Assembly: GCF_902498195.1 (NCBI RefSeq)
Contig: NZ_CABVIY010000008.1
Coordinates: 1 to 64,000, forward strand
Length of the DNA stretch: 64,000 nucleotides
Direction: 5' to 3'
Origin: Pseudomonas fluorescens
GTDB lineage: Bacteria > Pseudomonadota > Gammaproteobacteria > Pseudomonadales > Pseudomonadaceae
Shown: positions 1-7,825 of the stretch, piece after piece
How the letters are laid out: each line of letters starts with the position of its first letter
Position numbering within the stretch: the stretch's first letter is position 1
Notes under the pieces: generated by a model
What the model was told of the DNA's origin: nothing
Database searches by the model: none
Seen by the model: the letters and a program-made list of their open reading frames with translations, nothing else
Program-made: the position numbers and the translations under genes

Positions 1-1
1 C

Positions 2-130
2 CCGGTGGAGCTGGAGACGCAGATCAACGCGATCGTCGGCGTGGTCACCAATGGCCTGTTCGCGGCGCGTCCGGCGGATCTGCTGTTGTTGGGGACCAGT
101 GAAGGCGTGAAGACCCTGCGCGCGGAGTAA
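2..130 (+). CDS. rpiA: ribose-5-phosphate isomerase A, C-terminal end (partial)
   Basis: The window opens inside this gene. The last 42 codons read in frame 2 and end with TAA. The tail (LETQINAIVGVVTNGLFA, then RPADLLLLGTSEGVKTL) matches the C-terminus of RpiA, which interconverts ribose-5-phosphate and ribulose-5-phosphate in the non-oxidative pentose phosphate pathway. The start lies outside the window. I recall rpiA a few genes from serA in P. aeruginosa, which agrees with the serA gene at 4.8 kb. A REP pair follows 18 bases after the stop. Confidence 0.9.
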   Translation, partial: PVELETQINAIVGVVTNGLFAARPADLLLLGTSEGVKTLRAE

Positions 131-147
131 GCCGTACGCAAAACCCT

Positions 148-237
148 TGTGGGAGCGGGCTTGCTCGCGAAAGCGATGTGTCAGCCGACATTCATGTAGC
201 TGACACATCGCTTTCGCGAGCAAGCCCGCTCCCACAT
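148..237. repeat. REP pair (type I, divergent arms, 40-nt spacer)
   Basis: Two inverted copies of the Pseudomonas REP core GGGAGCGGGCTTGCTCGCGA flank a spacer that is itself nearly palindromic (TGTCAG...CTGACA). The 90-bp unit could fold into one long hairpin. It lies between rpiA and the convergent SdiA-regulated gene. Confidence 0.93.
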
Positions 238-254
238 TGGAGGTGGGGTGCAGG

Positions 255-1172
255 TCAGTTTTGCGCTGGTTTCTTGAAGACGTAAAACAGATTCGGTTCG
301 CTCACCAGGTACATCGTACCGTCGTCATCCATGGCGATCCCTTCCGCTTGCGGCACAGTCTTCTGCAATCCTTGGCGCCCCTTGCTCAGCGACATGGTGC
401 TCAGCGGCCGCCCGTCCACATCCAGCTCCAGAATCAGCCGCGACTCGTCGGACAGCGCCAGCAAGTGGCCACTGCGCTCGTCATATTGCAGGCTCGACAG
501 ATCGCGCACGAACATCCCGGCATCCCGCTTGGGGTTGTTGACGACGTGCACCGCGTAGGATTTTTCCGGATTGAAATGCGGAAACCCATGCACTTCGTAG
601 ATCAGCATCGGGTCGCGCTCCTTGGCGACAAACAGGCGCTTGCCCACCGAGTCATAGGCCAGGCCCTCAAACCCTTTGTTGCCCGCCATGTGCACGCCGA
701 GGGTCATCTGTTCCGCATCGGCGGAATCGAGAAAGGTGGTGCCTTGCTCCAGATGGATCTTGATCAGCCGCTGCTCGCGCTCATCGGTAATCACATAGGT
801 GTCGGCACTGATGAACTCGACGGCTTCCGGATCGCCAAAACCGACCAGGGCAATGCGGCGCAGGATCTTGCCGTCGAGGGAGAGTTCGATCAGCTCGGAA
901 TTCTTGTTGGTGACGGTGAACAGGCTTTTGCGCACCGGATCATAGGTCAGCGCTGAAACATCGTCATCCAGCCCTTCGATAACCTGCCCCTCCAGCACCA
1001 CCCGATACTGGTCCAGGCCAATGGATTGAGTACTCAACGGCTGCCAGAGGGTGTGCAGGTTGAACCAGGCGCGTTCGAACAGGCGCAGGTACTGGCCAAT
1101 CGCAATCAACACGACCAGCGCAATCATCGACACGATGAACATCAGGGGTTTGGGGCGGGCTAATCGACGCAT
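255..1172 (-). CDS. SdiA-regulated domain-containing protein (first of tandem pair)
   Basis: This 305-residue protein has one N-terminal membrane segment (about residues 9-27, after a basic MRRLARPKPL start) and an otherwise extracytoplasmic body. Repeated short motifs (VSALTYDPVRKSLFTVTNK, GFEGLAYDSVGKRLFVAKE, PQAEGIAMDDDGTMYLVSEPNLFY) are typical of the SdiA-regulated family, whose fold is a beta-propeller-like array. The family's molecular function is unknown. The next gene upstream is a clear paralogue with the same C-terminal motif, so the two arose by tandem duplication. No enzyme motif can be assigned. Confidence 0.85.
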   Translation of the reverse strand: MRRLARPKPLMFIVSMIALVVLIAIGQYLRLFERAWFNLHTLWQPLSTQSIGLDQYRVVLEGQVIEGLDDDVSALTYDPVRKSLFTVTNKNSELIELSLDGKILRRIALVGFGDPEAVEFISADTYVITDEREQRLIKIHLEQGTTFLDSADAEQMTLGVHMAGNKGFEGLAYDSVGKRLFVAKERDPMLIYEVHGFPHFNPEKSYAVHVVNNPKRDAGMFVRDLSSLQYDERSGHLLALSDESRLILELDVDGRPLSTMSLSKGRQGLQKTVPQAEGIAMDDDGTMYLVSEPNLFYVFKKPAQN

Positions 1173-1290
1173 TGGGAGGGCAGGCTCAGAATCAGAACAG
1201 GCGGATGAAATACCACGGCTGTCTGAATTAAAGCTTAATGGCCACTTGCCCGCTCCTACAACCCGACGGCGAAAATCCTACAAAACGCCT

Positions 1291-2229
1291 TCAACGCTGT
1301 TTTTCGAAGCGGTAGAACAGGTTCGGCTCGCTCACGATGTACACCGTTCCCGCCTCGTCCATGGTCACGCCTTCGGCACGGGGAATGGTGTTTTTCAGGC
1401 CATTGAAACCACGCAGCAGGGTCATGAAACTGACCTGCTCGCCTTTCTCGTCCAGTTCCAGCAACAGGTGGGAATCGGCCGACAACACCAGCGTGTGGCC
1501 GGTCCGCGGGTCGATGGCCAAGGCTGACAGATTGCGCACGTCCAGCTCGTCACTGGCGAGCTTCTGCTTATCGCCAATCAGTTTCTGGCCGTCGCTTTTC
1601 CAGGTGAACAGCGCCGGCGGACGTTCCTCACCCAGCAGCAGTTGTTGATGGCGTGAATCCCAGGTGACGGCTTCGAAGGCCTTGTTCTGGTCTTTCGAAG
1701 GGCCGAGGTCATATTGGGTGAAATCGGCAATGTTCAGCTCACGGGTATCGGCATCGACCTTGACGACAGTGACTTGATGGTTGCGCTCATCGACAATCGC
1801 CAGGAGCCCGTTACCCATCACCGTGACACCTTCGGGATTGCTCCAGCCCACCAGCGGCATTTTGCGCAGCACATCACCCTGCAGGGACAGTTCGACCAGG
1901 AACGGGTTTTTGCCCATCACCGAAAACAGGGTTTTGGTCCGGGGGTCGTAGGCCACGTCCGAGGCTTCATCCTTTTCCATGCCCGGCAGCGGCTTGGCAT
2001 CGATCACCGCGCGGTAATCCGGCAGCCAGATGCTCTGCTGACGCTCGGCGGGGCTTTCGAAACGCTCCTGCAGCCAGAGCAGGCCACGGTCATCCCAATG
2101 CATCGCAAACGCGAGGCCGTACGCAGCGGCGACCACCAGCAACAGCCAGGTGTACCAGCGCAAGGCGAAGCGCGAGCGGCGAGCGGTTTTCAGCGAAGGG
2201 AACGGTTGGGTGGCCATCAGGTCGTGCAT
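1291..2229 (-). CDS. SdiA-regulated domain-containing protein (second of tandem pair)
   Basis: This 312-residue paralogue of the preceding entry has a membrane anchor at about residues 27-43 (WYTWLLLVVAAAYGLAFA) followed by propeller-like repeats (ASDVAYDPRTKTLFSVMGK, FEAVTWDSRHQQLLLGEE, PRAEGVTMDEAGTVYIVSE). No good ribosome site precedes 2229 or the alternative ATG at 2217, so the exact start is uncertain. It shares orientation with its neighbour across a 118-base gap and may be co-transcribed with it. Function is unknown. Confidence 0.83.
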   Translation of the reverse strand: MHDLMATQPFPSLKTARRSRFALRWYTWLLLVVAAAYGLAFAMHWDDRGLLWLQERFESPAERQQSIWLPDYRAVIDAKPLPGMEKDEASDVAYDPRTKTLFSVMGKNPFLVELSLQGDVLRKMPLVGWSNPEGVTVMGNGLLAIVDERNHQVTVVKVDADTRELNIADFTQYDLGPSKDQNKAFEAVTWDSRHQQLLLGEERPPALFTWKSDGQKLIGDKQKLASDELDVRNLSALAIDPRTGHTLVLSADSHLLLELDEKGEQVSFMTLLRGFNGLKNTIPRAEGVTMDEAGTVYIVSEPNLFYRFEKQR

Positions 2230-2361
2230 CCAGAAATTCAGGCTATGGGTAATAGCACAATTGGGACCGGCTCAGACGCCGAAAACCCGGGAATTATCCA
2301 GATCAGATGTGAAAAAAACGGGAAATGGCGGGAAAGCCCTGCATGGGCGACCACTAGCAAA

Positions 2362-2452
2362 TGTGGGAACGGGCTTGCTCGCGAAGGGTCCGTGTCAGTC
2401 GATTAGCGATGTCGACTGACACGGACCCTTCGCGAGCAAGCCCGCTCCCACA
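2362..2452. repeat. REP pair (type I)
   Basis: Inverted REP cores, the left one carrying a GGGAAC variant, flank a palindromic spacer containing GTGTCAGTCGA...TCGACTGACAC. It sits between two minus-strand genes. Confidence 0.92.
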
Positions 2453-2471
2453 GGTTTTTGCGGCGTCCGGG

Positions 2472-3137
2472 CTAGCGAACGCTGCTGGTGAAACTGCTCG
2501 CGCCCGGCAGCTCCAGGACGATCTCATCGCCTACGTTCAGCGGGCCCACGCCCACCGGCGTACCGGTCAGGATCACGTCACCGGCCTGCAGCGAGAAGCA
2601 GCCGGCCATGTGCTGGATCATCGGCACGATCGGGTTGAGCATGACGCTGCTGTTGCCATCCTGGCGGACTTCGCCGTTGATGGTCAGGCGGATGCCGATG
2701 TCGGTCAGGTCGGCGAACGTACCGGGGGACACGAACGGGGCAATCACCGCCGCGCCGTCGAAGGACTTGGCAATTTCCCAGGGCAGGCCCTTGGCTTTCA
2801 GCTCGGCCTGCTTGTCACGCAGGGTCAGGTCCAGGGCCGGGGCGAAACCGGAGATCGCATCGAGCACTTCTTCACGGCTTGGCTTGGTCGACAAGGGCTT
2901 GCCGATCAGTACCGCGATTTCCGCCTCGTAATGCACCGAGCCACGCTCGGTCGGAATGCTGAAACCACCTTCCAGTGGCACCACGCAACTGCCCGGCTTG
3001 ATGAACAGCAGCGGCTCGGTAGGCACCGGGTTGTCCAGCTCCTTGGCGTGTTCGGCATAGTTACGGCCGATGCACACCACTTTCCCCAGCGGGAAGTGAA
3101 TACGCGTACCGTCGACATACTGGTGCTGATAGCTCAT
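2472..3137 (-). CDS. fumarylacetoacetate hydrolase family protein
   Basis: This 221-residue protein of the FAH superfamily carries the family motifs: KVVCIGRNYAEHAKEL near the N-terminus, an acidic metal-binding cluster in SVHYEAEIAVLIGK (about residues 68-81), KSFDGAAVIAPFV, and the GDVILTGTPVGVGPL signature near the C-terminus. Relatives are hydrolases, decarboxylases or oxaloacetate tautomerases/acylpyruvases with a divalent metal; the substrate cannot be read from sequence. The start is set by AGGAG eight bases upstream of ATG 3137. It follows the flavoenzyme gene by 37 bases, so both are probably one transcript. Confidence 0.93.
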   Translation of the reverse strand: MSYQHQYVDGTRIHFPLGKVVCIGRNYAEHAKELDNPVPTEPLLFIKPGSCVVPLEGGFSIPTERGSVHYEAEIAVLIGKPLSTKPSREEVLDAISGFAPALDLTLRDKQAELKAKGLPWEIAKSFDGAAVIAPFVSPGTFADLTDIGIRLTINGEVRQDGNSSVMLNPIVPMIQHMAGCFSLQAGDVILTGTPVGVGPLNVGDEIVLELPGASSFTSSVR

Positions 3138-3174
3138 TGACCGACTCCTGGTTCGTAGCGCTTAAATTCGAACG

Positions 3175-4569
3175 TCAAACAGCGAAAATCTTGCCCGGGT
3201 TCATGATGCCGTTCGGGTCGAACACGGCTTTGACAGCCTTCATGTATTCGATCTCGACCGGGGAACGGCTGTAGGTCAAGTAGTCACGCTTGGTCATGCC
3301 CACGCCGTGTTCGGCGGAAATCGAGCCGTTGTACTTCTCGACGGTCTCGAACACCCACTTGTTGACCGTGGCGCACTTGGCGAAGAACTCGTCCTTGCTC
3401 AGGTTATCCGGCTTGAGGATGTTCAAGTGCAGGTTGCCGTCGCCGATGTGGCCGAACCAGACAATTTCGAAATCCGGGTAGTGTTCGCCGACGATCGCGT
3501 CGATTTCCTTGAGGAATGCCGGCACTTTCGACACGGTGACCGAGATGTCGTTCTTGTACGGCGTCCAGTGGGAAATGGTTTCCGAAATGTATTCGCGCAG
3601 TTTCCACAGGTTCTGCAGCTGAGTCTCGCTCTGGCTCATCACGCCGTCCAGCACCCAGCCCTGTTCCACGCAGTGTTCGAAGGTTTCCAGGGCGTGGTTG
3701 GCCACTTCTTCGGTGGTCGCTTCGAATTCCAGCAACGCATAGAACGGGCAATCGGTCTCGAACGGCGCCGGCACGTCACCGCGCGCCATGATTTTGGCCA
3801 GGGCTTTATCGGAGAAAAATTCGAAGGCGGTCAGGTCGAGCTTGCTCTGGAACGCGTGCAGCACCGGCATGATCGAGTCGAAGTCGGCGGTGCCGAGCAC
3901 CATCGCCGTGAGGTTCTTCGGTGCGCGATCCAGGCGCATGGTCGCTTCGACCACGAACCCCAGGGTGCCTTCGGCGCCGATGAACAGCTGACGCATGTCG
4001 TAGCCGGTGGCGTTCTTGATCAGGTCGCGGTTCAGTTCCAGCACATCGCCCTTGCCGGTGACGACTTTCATGCCGGCCACCCAGTTACGGGTCATGCCGT
4101 AGCGAATGACCTTGATCCCGCCGGCATTGGTGCCGATATTGCCGCCAATCTGGCTGGAACCTGCCGAGGCGAAGTCCACCGGGTAGTACAGGCCTTTTTC
4201 TTCGGCGACGTTCTGCAGGTGCTCGGTGACCACGCCCGGCTGACAAACGGCAGTGCGGTCAGTCATGTTCACGTCGAGGATCTGGTTCATGTAGTCGAAG
4301 GACACGACCACTTCACCGTTGGCGGCCACGGCAGCGGCGGACAGTCCGGTACGACCACCGGACGGCACCAGCGCCACCTTGTGTTTATTGGCCCACAGGA
4401 CGATGGCCTGGACCTGCTCGGTGGTCTTGGGGAACACGATGGCAGTCGGGGCCGGGGCGAAATGCTTGGTCCAATCCTTACCGTAAGCATTCAGGGAGTC
4501 GGCATCGGTCAGCACCTTGCCAGGCTCAACCAGGGTCTTCAGCTCATCAATCAGGGCAGGATTGGTCAT
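3175..4569 (-). CDS. FAD-binding oxidoreductase, D-2-hydroxyglutarate dehydrogenase type
   Basis: This 464-residue enzyme has an FAD-binding type-4 fold. Examples are IVFPKTTEQVQAIVLWANKH and VALVPSGGRTGLS in the first FAD-binding subdomain, SSQIGGNIGTNAGGIKVIRYG in the second, and a C-terminal FAD-oxidase domain with VWFGHIGDGNLHLNI and AEHGVGMTKRDYL that supplies His and Glu ligands. ATG 4569 begins MTNPALIDEL and is preferred over the upstream ATG at 4599. The gene is divergent from serA; in Pseudomonas, D-2-HG dehydrogenase is known to re-oxidise the D-2-hydroxyglutarate made by SerA, so the pairing is functional. D-lactate or another 2-hydroxyacid remains possible. Confidence 0.88.
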   Translation of the reverse strand: MTNPALIDELKTLVEPGKVLTDADSLNAYGKDWTKHFAPAPTAIVFPKTTEQVQAIVLWANKHKVALVPSGGRTGLSAAAVAANGEVVVSFDYMNQILDVNMTDRTAVCQPGVVTEHLQNVAEEKGLYYPVDFASAGSSQIGGNIGTNAGGIKVIRYGMTRNWVAGMKVVTGKGDVLELNRDLIKNATGYDMRQLFIGAEGTLGFVVEATMRLDRAPKNLTAMVLGTADFDSIMPVLHAFQSKLDLTAFEFFSDKALAKIMARGDVPAPFETDCPFYALLEFEATTEEVANHALETFEHCVEQGWVLDGVMSQSETQLQNLWKLREYISETISHWTPYKNDISVTVSKVPAFLKEIDAIVGEHYPDFEIVWFGHIGDGNLHLNILKPDNLSKDEFFAKCATVNKWVFETVEKYNGSISAEHGVGMTKRDYLTYSRSPVEIEYMKAVKAVFDPNGIMNPGKIFAV

Positions 4570-4645
4570 CGACAGAACTCTCGAACAATTCATGGTCATC
4601 CTGAGAACGCTTCACGTCGCAGGAATGAGTGTTTAGCGGGGCGCA

Positions 4646-4657
4646 TATGCTAGCATA
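4646..4657. promoter_or_regulatory. 12-bp perfect palindrome in the divergent promoter region
   Basis: TATGCTAGCATA is a perfect palindrome in the 204-bp space between the flavoenzyme start and the serA start. It may be an operator for a dimeric regulator controlling one or both genes; no regulator can be named from the sequence. Confidence 0.35.
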
Positions 4658-4773
4658 CCGACCCCGCAGCATAGTGCCCAACGGCTATTCTGCGGCGACG
4701 GCTGTCATGCCGCTCGGGTCAGCGTCTGTTGACCATTTCCTGCCAATTTTCTCCGGGATACAGGTTTACGCAG

Positions 4774-6003
4774 ATGAGCAAGACTTCTCTCGATAAGAGC
4801 AAGATCAAGTTCCTTCTTCTCGAAGGCGTCCACCAATCGGCTGTCGACGTCCTCAAGGCGGCGGGCTACACCAGCATCGAGTACCTCACAGGTTCTCTGC
4901 CGGAAGCCCAGCTCAAGGAAAAGATCGCTGATGCTCACTTCATCGGCATTCGCTCGCGCACTCAACTGACCGAAGAGATCTTCGATCACGCGAAGAAGCT
5001 GGTCGCGGTCGGCTGTTTCTGCATCGGCACCAACCAGGTCGACCTGGACGCGGCCCGCGAGCGCGGTATCGCCGTGTTCAACGCGCCTTACTCCAACACC
5101 CGCTCCGTTGCCGAACTGGTGCTGGCCGAAGCGATCCTGTTGCTGCGCGGCATCCCTGAGAAGAACGCTTCCTGCCACCGTGGCGGCTGGATCAAGAGCG
5201 CGGCCAACTCCTTCGAGATCCGCGGCAAGAAGCTGGGCATCGTCGGTTACGGCTCGATCGGTACTCAACTGTCGGTCCTGGCTGAAGGCCTGGGCATGCA
5301 GGTGTACTTCTACGACACCGTGACCAAGCTGCCACTGGGTAACGCCACCCAGGTCGGCAACCTGCACGAACTGCTCGGCATGTCCGACATCGTGACCCTG
5401 CACGTTCCGGAAACCGCTGCCACCCAGTGGATGATCGGCGAGAAAGAAATCCGCGCCATCAAGAAGGGCGGCATCCTGATCAACGCCGCGCGCGGCACCG
5501 TGGTCGAACTGGACCACCTGGCCAACGCCATCAAGGACAAGCACCTGATCGGCGCGGCCATCGACGTATTCCCGGTGGAGCCACGCTCCAACGACGAAGA
5601 GTTCGAAAGCCCGCTGCGCGGCCTGGACAACGTGATCCTGACCCCGCACATCGGTGGCTCCACCGCCGAAGCCCAGGCCAACATCGGTCTGGAAGTGGCG
5701 GAAAAACTGGTCAAGTACAGCGACAACGGTACGTCGGTATCGTCCGTGAACTTCCCGGAAGTGGCCCTGCCGGCTCACCCTGGCAAGCACCGCCTGCTGC
5801 ACATCCACGAAAACATCCCGGGTGTGATGAGCGAGATCAACAAGGTCTTCGCCGAAAACGGTATCAACATCTCCGGTCAGTTCCTGCAGACCAACGAGAA
5901 AGTCGGCTACGTGGTGATCGACGTAGACGCCGAGTACTCGGACCTGGCGCAAGAGAAGCTGCAGCACATCAACGGCACTATCCGTAGCCGCGTGCTGTTC
6001 TGA
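4774..6003 (+). CDS. serA: D-3-phosphoglycerate dehydrogenase
   Basis: SerA catalyses the first step of serine synthesis (3-phosphoglycerate to 3-phosphohydroxypyruvate, NAD-linked) and can also reduce 2-oxoglutarate to D-2-hydroxyglutarate. At 409 residues it has the length of the E. coli-type enzyme. The NAD motif GYGSIG is at about residues 157-162, and the catalytic residues appear as Arg240 (NAARGTVV), Glu269 (FPVEP) and His292 (TPHIGGST). A C-terminal ACT domain (about 337-409, LLHIHENIPGVMSEINKVF) is the usual serine feedback site. ATG 4774 gives the family N-terminus MSKTSLDKSKIKFLLLEG. A terminator follows directly. Confidence 0.98.
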   Translation: MSKTSLDKSKIKFLLLEGVHQSAVDVLKAAGYTSIEYLTGSLPEAQLKEKIADAHFIGIRSRTQLTEEIFDHAKKLVAVGCFCIGTNQVDLDAARERGIAVFNAPYSNTRSVAELVLAEAILLLRGIPEKNASCHRGGWIKSAANSFEIRGKKLGIVGYGSIGTQLSVLAEGLGMQVYFYDTVTKLPLGNATQVGNLHELLGMSDIVTLHVPETAATQWMIGEKEIRAIKKGGILINAARGTVVELDHLANAIKDKHLIGAAIDVFPVEPRSNDEEFESPLRGLDNVILTPHIGGSTAEAQANIGLEVAEKLVKYSDNGTSVSSVNFPEVALPAHPGKHRLLHIHENIPGVMSEINKVFAENGINISGQFLQTNEKVGYVVIDVDAEYSDLAQEKLQHINGTIRSRVLF

Positions 6004-6020
6004 TAGCGACTTGAGCGACA

Positions 6021-6048
6021 AAAAAGGGAGCCTTCGGGCTCCCTTTTT
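6021..6048 (+). terminator. Rho-independent terminator of serA
   Basis: A perfect GGGAGCC-TTCG-GGCTCCC hairpin is followed by five T, 17 bases after the serA stop. A-runs on the other side may let it also serve the convergent DUF4399 gene. Confidence 0.92.
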
Positions 6049-6064
6049 CATTCACACCACAGCC

Positions 6065-6490
6065 TCACTTGACGTTGACGGTGATCTTCTCCGAAACGAT
6101 TGGCGGATCGAACGGCATGTGGCCGCTATCACCCAGCTCTAGCTGCAGTGTGTGCTTGCCCGGTGTCAACGTCACTTCAGCTTGAGTCTGTGCCTTACCG
6201 AAGTGCAGGTGGTTGGCATCGTTCGGGATCGGCTGGCCGGCGGCAGGCAACTCGTCCACGTCGATCAGCAAATGATGGTGACCGGTGTTCTTCGTGACAT
6301 CCCCCGCCGGCGCCAGTGCGATGTTCTCGACCGCGAACTTGACGATGAAAGTCTGCGGAACCGTGCCGCCATCCTTGGGAGAAACGATGGACACTTCGGC
6401 ACCTTTGGGGGCCGGCGTCGCCGCACTGGCCAGCACCGAAACGCCCATCAGCAGGCCAGCCAAAGCAGCACGTGACATAAAGGTTTTCAT
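6065..6490 (-). CDS. DUF4399 domain-containing periplasmic protein
   Basis: A 141-residue secreted protein with a signal peptide of about 23 residues (MKTFMSRAALAGLLMGVSVLASA). The mature part is a single DUF4399 domain with its characteristic HHHLLIDVDELP, NHLHFGKAQTQAEVTLTPG and GDSGHMPFDPPIVSEKI segments, rich in His and Asp. Function is unknown; the His clusters suggest metal binding, which is inference. GGAG lies seven bases before the ATG. It is convergent with serA. Confidence 0.9.
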   Translation of the reverse strand: MKTFMSRAALAGLLMGVSVLASAATPAPKGAEVSIVSPKDGGTVPQTFIVKFAVENIALAPAGDVTKNTGHHHLLIDVDELPAAGQPIPNDANHLHFGKAQTQAEVTLTPGKHTLQLELGDSGHMPFDPPIVSEKITVNVK

Positions 6491-6625
6491 TCTCTTCTCC
6501 AGTTTTTCCGTAAAATTCGCGTGACCATCACAACTTCATGGTCAATCGTTGTCGAAGGCACTCGACAACCATAGCAAAGCGAGCCTGAATCAGAGCGTCG
6601 CGATAATGATTTCAAAGGAGTGACC

Positions 6626-7213
6626 ATGCGCTTTCTGCCTGGCCTGATCTGCCTGCTACCCCTTTTGAGCCCTTTGGCTCATGCCGAACTGATTGACGAC
6701 GTCAACGACCGTGGCGAATTGCGCATTGCCGTTGAGGCTAATACACCCCTCTTCAATTTCAAGGAAGACGGCAGCCTTGCCGGTTTCGAAGTCGAGCTGG
6801 GCCAAATGCTGGCCAACGAACTGGATGTGCGCGCCGACTTTGTCGTCACCGACGCCAACGATCTGTTGACCGGTGTCGAAAGCGGCAAGTACGACATCGC
6901 CATCAATCACATTTCAGAGACACCGGCGCTCAAGGATCGTTTCGACTTCAGCGAACCTTACATTCGCACCGACGCGCAATTGATCGCGCAAAAAGACCCG
7001 GAACCGCGCTCGATCCTGTTGGTGCAATCGCTGACGGAAGAAAAGCCGAAAGCCGCCCCGGCGGTGAGCCTGGCGATTCCGTTTCAGAAGGGTAACCCGG
7101 CGTTCCATGCCAGCCTGGAAAACGCATTGCAGCGAATCAAGGCCGATGGCCGGCTGGAAGCGCTGGAGCAGAAGTGGTTCGCAGAGGATTCGGGTATGCC
7201 CGCGAAGCCTTGA
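6626..7213 (+). CDS. short solute-binding protein (SBP_bac_3 family) lacking most of lobe II
   Basis: A signal peptide (about residues 1-21, MRFLPGLICLLPLLSPLAHA) precedes a polar-amino-acid-type solute-binding domain: GELRIAVEANTPLFNFKEDG, GFEVELGQMLANEL and KYDIAINHISETPALKDRFDFSEPYI form lobe I. A typical family member would then have about 85 residues of lobe II. Here a short Pro/Lys-rich bridge leads almost at once to the lobe-I return segment (AIPFQKGNPAF, LENALQRIKADGRLEALEQKWF). The length is 195 residues against the usual 250 or so, the reading frame is intact, and AAAGGAG lies five bases before ATG 6626. No ABC permease or ATPase is adjacent. Confidence 0.8.
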   Translation: MRFLPGLICLLPLLSPLAHAELIDDVNDRGELRIAVEANTPLFNFKEDGSLAGFEVELGQMLANELDVRADFVVTDANDLLTGVESGKYDIAINHISETPALKDRFDFSEPYIRTDAQLIAQKDPEPRSILLVQSLTEEKPKAAPAVSLAIPFQKGNPAFHASLENALQRIKADGRLEALEQKWFAEDSGMPAKP

Positions 7214-7230
7214 AAACAATGTAGAGCCCT

Positions 7231-7319
7231 TGTGGGAGCGGGCTTGCTCGCGAATGCACAGTGTCAGTCGACATCAATGTTTTTGACACACCGCATTCGC
7301 GAGCAAGCCCGCTCCCACA
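7231..7319. repeat. REP pair (type I)
   Basis: Inverted REP cores flank a spacer that begins GTGTCAGTCGAC, as in the copies at 148 and 2362. It lies between two convergent genes. Confidence 0.92.
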
Positions 7320-7337
7320 TTTGTTTTGTAGTGATTG

Positions 7338-7823
7338 TCAGTCCTGCGTAGACAGCACCTGTGCCGCTTCAGCCAGCTCCAGCTCGCTGAAGACTTGCAC
7401 ACCATGGCGCTTGAGCAACGCCGCCGTCACTCCTTCGCCACTGACCTTCACCCCACTGAACGTCCCGTCATAGGTCAGCCGGTTGCCGCAGGACGGGCTG
7501 TTGGCCTTGAGCACGGCAATGCGGATGCCGTGTTTGCGCACCAGTTCCAGCGCCTGATAAGCCCCGCAGAGAAACTGCGCGCTGACATCCTCGCCCTCGG
7601 TGGTGATCACCGAGGCCTGCCCCTCCAGCACCTGCGCGCCCTGCCCGCCCGGAATCTCCGCGGCCGCCCGTGGCGTCGGCAGACCTCCCGCAACCTCCGG
7701 GCACAGCGGCACGACCCGACCTTCGTCGAGCCACAACTGAAGCTGATCGAACGGCCCGCTGGCACCGCCGTCGTACCGTACGCGGTGACCCAGCAGGCAG
7801 CGGCTTACCAGAATTTTCTGCAT
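7338..7823 (-). CDS. DUF523 domain-containing protein
   Basis: A 161-residue cytosolic protein of the DUF523 family. Conserved cysteines are visible in MQKILVSRCLLGHRVRYDGG (Cys9), VVPLCPEVAGGLPTPR and KANSPSCG, and the domain ends with LLKRHGVQVFSELEL. Four or five such cysteines could bind a metal or an iron-sulfur cluster, but function is unproven. Its ATG lies two bases after the stop codon of the dioxygenase-like gene upstream, so they form an operon. Confidence 0.9.
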   Translation of the reverse strand: MQKILVSRCLLGHRVRYDGGASGPFDQLQLWLDEGRVVPLCPEVAGGLPTPRAAAEIPGGQGAQVLEGQASVITTEGEDVSAQFLCGAYQALELVRKHGIRIAVLKANSPSCGNRLTYDGTFSGVKVSGEGVTAALLKRHGVQVFSELELAEAAQVLSTQD

Positions 7824-7825
7824 GA

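Noticed and set aside
1173..1290. Possible repeat fragment (CCCGCTCCTACAA) between the SdiA-regulated genes
   Set aside because: Only one short arm resembles the REP-type repeats; there is no inverted partner, so it is not listed as an element.
3307..4653. Long plus-strand frame opposite the FAD-binding oxidoreductase
   Set aside because: Rich in His, Val and Gly with no domain pattern; the minus-strand flavoenzyme has full family motifs.
4705..6051. Long open frame antisense to serA (448 codons)
   Set aside because: It covers serA exactly and has the low-complexity Val/Asp/His-rich look of a frame opposite a GC-rich gene. SerA has all catalytic residues, so the antisense frame is a shadow.
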